NCBI RefSeq assembly: GCF_019976755.1
Contig: NZ_AP023441.1
Location: 806,001-870,000 of the forward strand
DNA: 64,000 nucleotides
Origin: Nostoc sp. MS1
GTDB lineage: Bacteria; Cyanobacteriota; Cyanobacteriia; Cyanobacteriales; Nostocaceae
Direction of reading: 5' to 3'
Numbering within the stretch: position 1 is the first letter of the stretch; the number at the start of each line of letters is the position of its first letter. Below the pieces are notes generated by a model. It was not told the DNA's origin. It made no database searches and worked only from the letters and a program-made list of their open reading frames with translations. The translations under genes were made by a program, and so were the position numbers. Below are positions 62,174 through 64,000 of this stretch, piece after piece.

Positions 62174-62773
62174 TTACAACGTTGCTAATAATTCTTTTAA
62201 GCGATCGCGTCCATCTCTAAACACTGACCAACCATCGCCGACTAACACAGCTTCTACTTTTTCCAAAGCTGCTAATCTTCGCACCGATGCTACAGCTTCT
62301 TGCTTATTCTGCAACTTCTCATCAGCTAAAATTCCCAAACTACCTGCTTGATACGCCCGTACTAAATCGCCAGTAATTAAAGTTGTTTCTTCCAACAATA
62401 ACGCCAACTCACCAGGAGTTTTAGAACCTTGAAGTTCGATGACTTTTAATCCGGGAACAATTTCATCGCCATCAGATAACCAGCGATCGCAATATATAGG
62501 AAAAAAATCTTTTTCGGCTGCTGGCCCGGCTACTTTGGCATATGTTTGATCGACAATTTCCTTGGCTGATCTAATATGGTCGGAGTTGGTGAGGATAATC
62601 CAATGCACACCACCAAGCGATTCTAAATGTTTCCAATCATGATTTGATAAGGCTACCGGGTCAATCAAAATGTTGCCATCGGGACGAATCCAGGCGAACC
62701 CATTAAAATCAATATTTCTTGCCGGGTTGAAAGTAGACCAGCCATAAAGATCAGGACGGTGCAGGGATTTCAT
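62174..62773 (-). CDS. Metallo-beta-lactamase-fold-like hydrolase
   Basis: 199 residues, soluble. The MBL fold is suggested by DGNILIDPVALSNHDWKHLE, HWIILTNSDHIRSAKEIVDQ in place of the H-x-H-x-D-H loop (only D-H kept), SKTPGELALLLEETTLITGD (Gly-Asp of the metal site) and VEAVLVGDGWSVFRDGRDRL near the end. Metal ligands are partly lost, so activity may be altered. The gene lies between two exact 35-bp inverted repeats (62047-62081 and 62859-62893). Its neighbours do not suggest a pathway. Confidence 0.7.
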   Translation of the reverse strand: MKSLHRPDLYGWSTFNPARNIDFNGFAWIRPDGNILIDPVALSNHDWKHLESLGGVHWIILTNSDHIRSAKEIVDQTYAKVAGPAAEKDFFPIYCDRWLSDGDEIVPGLKVIELQGSKTPGELALLLEETTLITGDLVRAYQAGSLGILADEKLQNKQEAVASVRRLAALEKVEAVLVGDGWSVFRDGRDRLKELLATL

Positions 62774-62819
62774 AATAACTCTGGTTCTATACCTTCACTA
62801 ATGATTGATTAGCCAGCAT

Positions 62820-63016
62820 CATTAATTTATCAGTTAACAGTTGACAGTTGACAGTTGTCAGTTCGCGGAGCGTGTCGAAGACAAGGCAGGAGGTAAAAGA
62901 CGGTAATTAAAGGCTTTTCCCTTTCTTTCCCATCTCCCTCATCTCCCTCATCTCCTTGTCTCCTCCCTCTCCTCATCTTCCCCCACTCCCAACTCCCAAC
63001 TCCCCACTCCCTCTTT
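62820..63016. repeat. Spacer with right inverted-repeat arm and heptamers
   Basis: GTTGACA heptamers (62834-62859) run into the 35-base inverted-repeat arm (62859-62893), then a pyrimidine-rich TCTCCCTCATCTCC stretch. The 66-codon frame here, rich in Gly, Glu and Trp, is non-coding spacer text. Confidence 0.7.
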
Positions 63017-64000
63017 CTATACAGAAACAAAATTCACCGTATAAGGTTCTTCTAATGACTGTTGGGTGCTGGCTTTAATAGCATCAAGGTAACGGTAGAG
63101 TGATTTTAATTGTTGGGAATTGGGTCGGTAGGTGAGATTGCCTTGTTTTTCAAACAGAGGAATGTTAGCGATCGCGCGATAATCAAAATTGTCTAGAGAT
63201 GTTTGAGTTAGCCAACTAGACTCAGGCTGTGCAGGGATTAAGCCAGGGGGTAGTTCTCCTTCTAGGAAAGCTAACAGTCTTTGCTGACAAATACTGGTAT
63301 TAATACCACGTCCCTCAAATAAATGCAGCACTTCGCTAAAAGATAACGCCCTGTCTGGTAATAGTCGCAACAATTCTGTAAACAGGAAGTAGTCGGTGTA
63401 TTGATGTCGAGAATCTTCCAAGACTTGGGAATGTAAGGGTAGTAAAGCTAAACCACAAGCTACACGGCTACAGTTAGGCGCACCGTTTTCTCCCAGGTAT
63501 GAGTCTTGAATAATTTTGGCATTGGGGAGTTTTTGCCTCAGCCATAGGTTGACAACCCCTAAATTAGCCACGCCACCAGTGATAATGGCTTGATTAATGG
63601 CTTCGGTGGGAATACCACGGGCTACTAATAGTTTGTTGAGTTCGCGGTTCAAGCGCCGGGCAAAGGGGATAAAGACTTGGCTTTCTAATTCTCGACGCTG
63701 TAATGTCCACCTTTGGTCTGCTAATTCTAGGGTGAAAGATTCTTGATGCTGCAAAATCAACTTTAATGCCAAGGCTGCATCAAGGACGGCTTGACCTAAA
63801 AGAGAACTTTCTAAATGCTGCTGGAGGCGAATCCGGGCGGGAATATCGGGTTCTCCCAATCGGGGCAATTCTAATTCTTCCAAGCCCAGACTTTGCCACT
63901 GCATCCGGTCTAAACCAGGGACAGAAGGTTGCCATTGCCAAGGGTTACTGGTTATTTTCTGGCTATCTTCTGGGTTTTCCCAGCGAGATTTGCGGTATTT
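63017..64000 (-). CDS. Actin/Hsp70-fold ATPase-like protein, 5' end outside window
   Basis: The minus-strand frame is open to the right edge of the window, so the gene continues beyond 64000; upstream of the internal Met at 63904 it reads SNPWQWQPSVPGLDR. At least 328 residues. AIITGGVANLGVVNLWLRQK is the adenosine-binding motif of actin/Hsp70-like folds, preceded by FIPFARRLNRELNKLLVARG. GENGAPNCSRVACGLALLPL and LSFSEVLHLFEGRGINTSIC follow, and a C-terminal helical part ends YRYLDAIKAS. The N-terminal phosphate-binding loops are not in the window, so the assignment is tentative. Family not further identified. Confidence 0.6.
   Translation of the reverse strand, partial: KYRKSRWENPEDSQKITSNPWQWQPSVPGLDRMQWQSLGLEELELPRLGEPDIPARIRLQQHLESSLLGQAVLDAALALKLILQHQESFTLELADQRWTLQRRELESQVFIPFARRLNRELNKLLVARGIPTEAINQAIITGGVANLGVVNLWLRQKLPNAKIIQDSYLGENGAPNCSRVACGLALLPLHSQVLEDSRHQYTDYFLFTELLRLLPDRALSFSEVLHLFEGRGINTSICQQRLLAFLEGELPPGLIPAQPESSWLTQTSLDNFDYRAIANIPLFEKQGNLTYRPNSQQLKSLYRYLDAIKASTQQSLEEPYTVNFVSV

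Noticed and set aside
62830..63030. 66-codon Gly/Glu/Trp-rich ORF
   Set aside because: It is the translation of heptamer repeats, one inverted-repeat arm and pyrimidine-rich spacer.

Overview
The window looks like a chromosome segment of a filamentous, heterocyst-forming type cyanobacterium (Nostoc/Anabaena/Trichormus group). The evidence is: many GCGATCGC (HIP1) octamers; the photosynthesis genes psbZ and nblA; a DHH-CBS-tRNA nucleotidyltransferase fusion; many Ser/Thr kinases; and intergenic spaces filled with short tandem heptamer repeats (for example ATTAGTC, CATAGTC, GTTGACA, ACGAATT) and longer interspersed repeats containing GCGTAGCGTCTC. The genus is inferred from style; I made no database match.

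Layout. (1) 1-6275 is an accessory, mobile-element-like block. It holds a tyrosine recombinase with a broken small ORF coupled to it, a Gln-rich small protein, a 776-codon Pro/Gly-rich protein, two tandem small proteins that resemble each other, a small membrane/coiled-coil protein and a discoidin-like protein. Many perfect hairpins sit at gene borders. The right edge appears to cut a host gene, of which only a 49-codon 5' fragment remains (6255-6404). (2) 6594-10738 is a co-directional four-gene set: a beta-rich protein, a degenerate ATP-grasp protein, an intact-looking ATP-grasp ligase and a secreted collagen-like Gly-rich protein. It looks like an uncharacterised protein-modification system. 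(3) 10809-22638 carries a decayed NrtB-type permease, a TIGR04376-like coiled-coil protein, a NYN-LOTUS RNA-binding/nuclease protein, an M15 peptidase, mnmG, a membrane protein with a GspC/PilP-like tail, a MetOD1 sensor next to a PAS histidine kinase, and a second histidine kinase. (4) 23262-35650 holds a 21-codon micro-ORF with a very strong ribosome site joined to a subtilase gene, then a Ser/Thr kinase cluster. The cluster has four kinases with different extracytoplasmic tails (one frameshifted), a VanY-type peptidase, and an FHA-FHA-ABC transporter that is a plausible phosphothreonine-reading partner. (5) 35809-38696 is a tightly overlapping four-gene operon (AAA ATPase, two unrecognised proteins, GIY-YIG protein), which could be a conflict or defence system. 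(6) 38805-46091 has a ProA-like protein lacking the catalytic cysteine, tRNA-Gly(GCC), ribH, psbZ, the poly(A) polymerase/CCA enzyme fusion and a Uma2 protein. (7) 46237-54873 has an ABC-F gene with an attenuator-like leader, a small coiled-coil protein, an AarF/UbiB kinase, a PP2C phosphatase, nblA and another Ser/Thr kinase. (8) 54891-64000 has a MITE-like element, anmK, a 1679-residue secreted RTX nuclease, a metallo-beta-lactamase-like gene flanked by 35-bp perfect inverted repeats, and a partial actin/Hsp70-fold protein running off the right edge.

How the parts fit. Signalling by Ser/Thr phosphorylation dominates: five kinases, one PP2C phosphatase and one FHA protein. The best candidates for undescribed biology are the ATP-grasp set, the AAA/GIY-YIG operon, the micro-ORF plus subtilase pair, and the hairpin-rich accessory element. 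Coordinates of domains inside proteins are estimates by counting; family names come from motif recognition, not searches.
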